Origin: Bacillota bacterium
Lineage (GTDB): Bacteria; Bacillota; Clostridia; Acetivibrionales; DTU013
Direction of reading: 5' to 3'
Assembly: GCA_023411715.1 (NCBI GenBank)
Contig: JAEYOM010000009.1
Location: 1 to 23,656, forward strand
DNA length: 23,656 bases
Shown: positions 22,997 to 23,656 of the stretch, in pieces
How the letters are laid out: each line of letters opens with the position of its first letter
Position numbering within the stretch: the first letter of the stretch is position 1
The notes under the pieces: generated by a model
The model's database searches: none
Seen by the model: only the letters and a program-made list of their open reading frames with translations
Told to the model about the DNA's origin: nothing
Translations under genes and position numbers: made by a program

Positions 22997-23656
22997 TCAG
23001 CTTTTTACAGCGCCGAGGGTCACGCCCTGCACAAAATACTTCTGCAGGAATGGGTAGACGACCAGTATCGGCACGGTTACTACAATGGTAATAGCCATTT
23101 TGATCGACTCCGGTGAAACCTGTGACAGCATTTCCACCAGGCTCTTGCCGCTGTTGGAATGTGCATCGTTGCCGCTCTGTGCGGATTGTATCACCTTCAT
23201 AAGCTCGTACTGCAGAGTTGTCAGTCTCTTATCCGAAGCATTGTACAAATACGTATCAAACCAGGAATTCCAGTGTCCGACGGCGACGAACAGGGCAATT
23301 GTCGCAAGCACCGGCTTGCAGAGCGGTATAATGATCTTCATGAATATTACAAAATCGTTCGCGCCTTCGATTTTTGCAGATTCCTGTAATGCGTATGGAA
23401 GCCCGTCTATATAGGAACGTATGACAAAGACATTGAATACGCTGAGCAGGCCGGGGATGATGTATACGGCAAAGGTGTCGAACATGTTCAGGTCGCGTAT
23501 AAGTATATAATACGGGATCAGGCCTCCTGAAACATACATGGTGAAAATGAACAACCGTGAAAACAGCTTTCTTGCCTGGAATTCCCGGCAGCTTAACGTG
23601 TAGGCAACCATTGACGCGCTTAATACCCCAAGGATCGTTCCTATCACTGTCCTTAG
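22997..23656 (-). CDS. Carbohydrate ABC transporter permease, LplC/YtcP-type (5' end outside window)
   Basis: The frame is open to the right window edge (LRTVIGTILG), so the gene starts outside; about 219 C-terminal residues are present of a usual 290-310. It is a multi-spanning inner-membrane subunit of the CUT1 family (MalG-like). The EAA-type loop that contacts the ATPase is clear (QESAKIEGANDFVIFMKIII, then PLCKPV). The ending YPFLQKYFVQGVTLGAVKS is typical of permeases that pair with large LplA-like binding proteins. A GTG at 23647 is internal rather than the true start. The partner permease should lie further upstream, and the ATPase may be shared and encoded elsewhere. Confidence 0.95.
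   Translation of the reverse strand, partial: LRTVIGTILGVLSASMVAYTLSCREFQARKLFSRLFIFTMYVSGGLIPYYILIRDLNMFDTFAVYIIPGLLSVFNVFVIRSYIDGLPYALQESAKIEGANDFVIFMKIIIPLCKPVLATIALFVAVGHWNSWFDTYLYNASDKRLTTLQYELMKVIQSAQSGNDAHSNSGKSLVEMLSQVSPESIKMAITIVVTVPILVVYPFLQKYFVQGVTLGAVKS

Overview
The window reads as a chromosomal segment of a motile, Gram-positive anaerobe of the class Clostridia (Bacillota). The support is indirect: the flagellar gene order is the Bacillus/Clostridium fla/che order, a YlxF/MotE-like protein and a Gram-positive-specific small flagellar operon protein are present, ribosome binding sites are strong AGGAGG types with frequent GTG and TTG starts, and there is a Gram-positive-type sugar ABC transporter. 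I cannot name the species. Every convincing gene is on the minus strand, so transcription runs from high to low coordinates.

Region A (about 23656 to 20330) is the 3' end of a carbohydrate ABC transporter operon: a 5'-truncated CUT1 permease, a small lipoprotein of unknown function, and a large solute-binding protein with an Ig-like Big2 domain and no lipobox. A good intrinsic terminator closes it. Region B (about 20330 to 18290) is visibly AT-rich and holds two exported proteins I do not recognise, each with palindromic DNA upstream.

Region C (18283 to 11582) is the conserved housekeeping run yifB/comM-type ATPase, dprA, topA, trmFO (DNA uptake and recombination, DNA supercoiling, tRNA methylation). 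Its dprA carries an unusual 12-residue tandem repeat between the Rossmann and winged-helix domains. The xerC-clpQ-clpY-codY genes that separate trmFO from flgB in Bacillus subtilis are absent here.

Region D (11500 to 1) is the start of the flagellar operon: flgB, flgC, fliE, fliF, fliG, fliH, fliI, fliJ, ylxF-like, fliK, flgD, a small flagellar operon protein, and flgE, cut by the window edge. These build the rod, MS ring, switch, export ATPase complex, hook-length ruler, hook cap and hook.

The most interesting non-coding signal is a roughly 45-50 bp structured repeat. It occurs as three tandem copies just upstream of the flgB ribosome binding site and as a diverged fourth copy just upstream of the flgD ribosome binding site. 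The copies keep a GCGCC/GGCGC hairpin, show a compensatory base-pair change, and their 3' arm could alternatively pair across the Shine-Dalgarno sequence at both genes. A second, unrelated palindromic repeat (two inverted REP-like units) sits between fliH and fliI and supplies the fliH stop codon.
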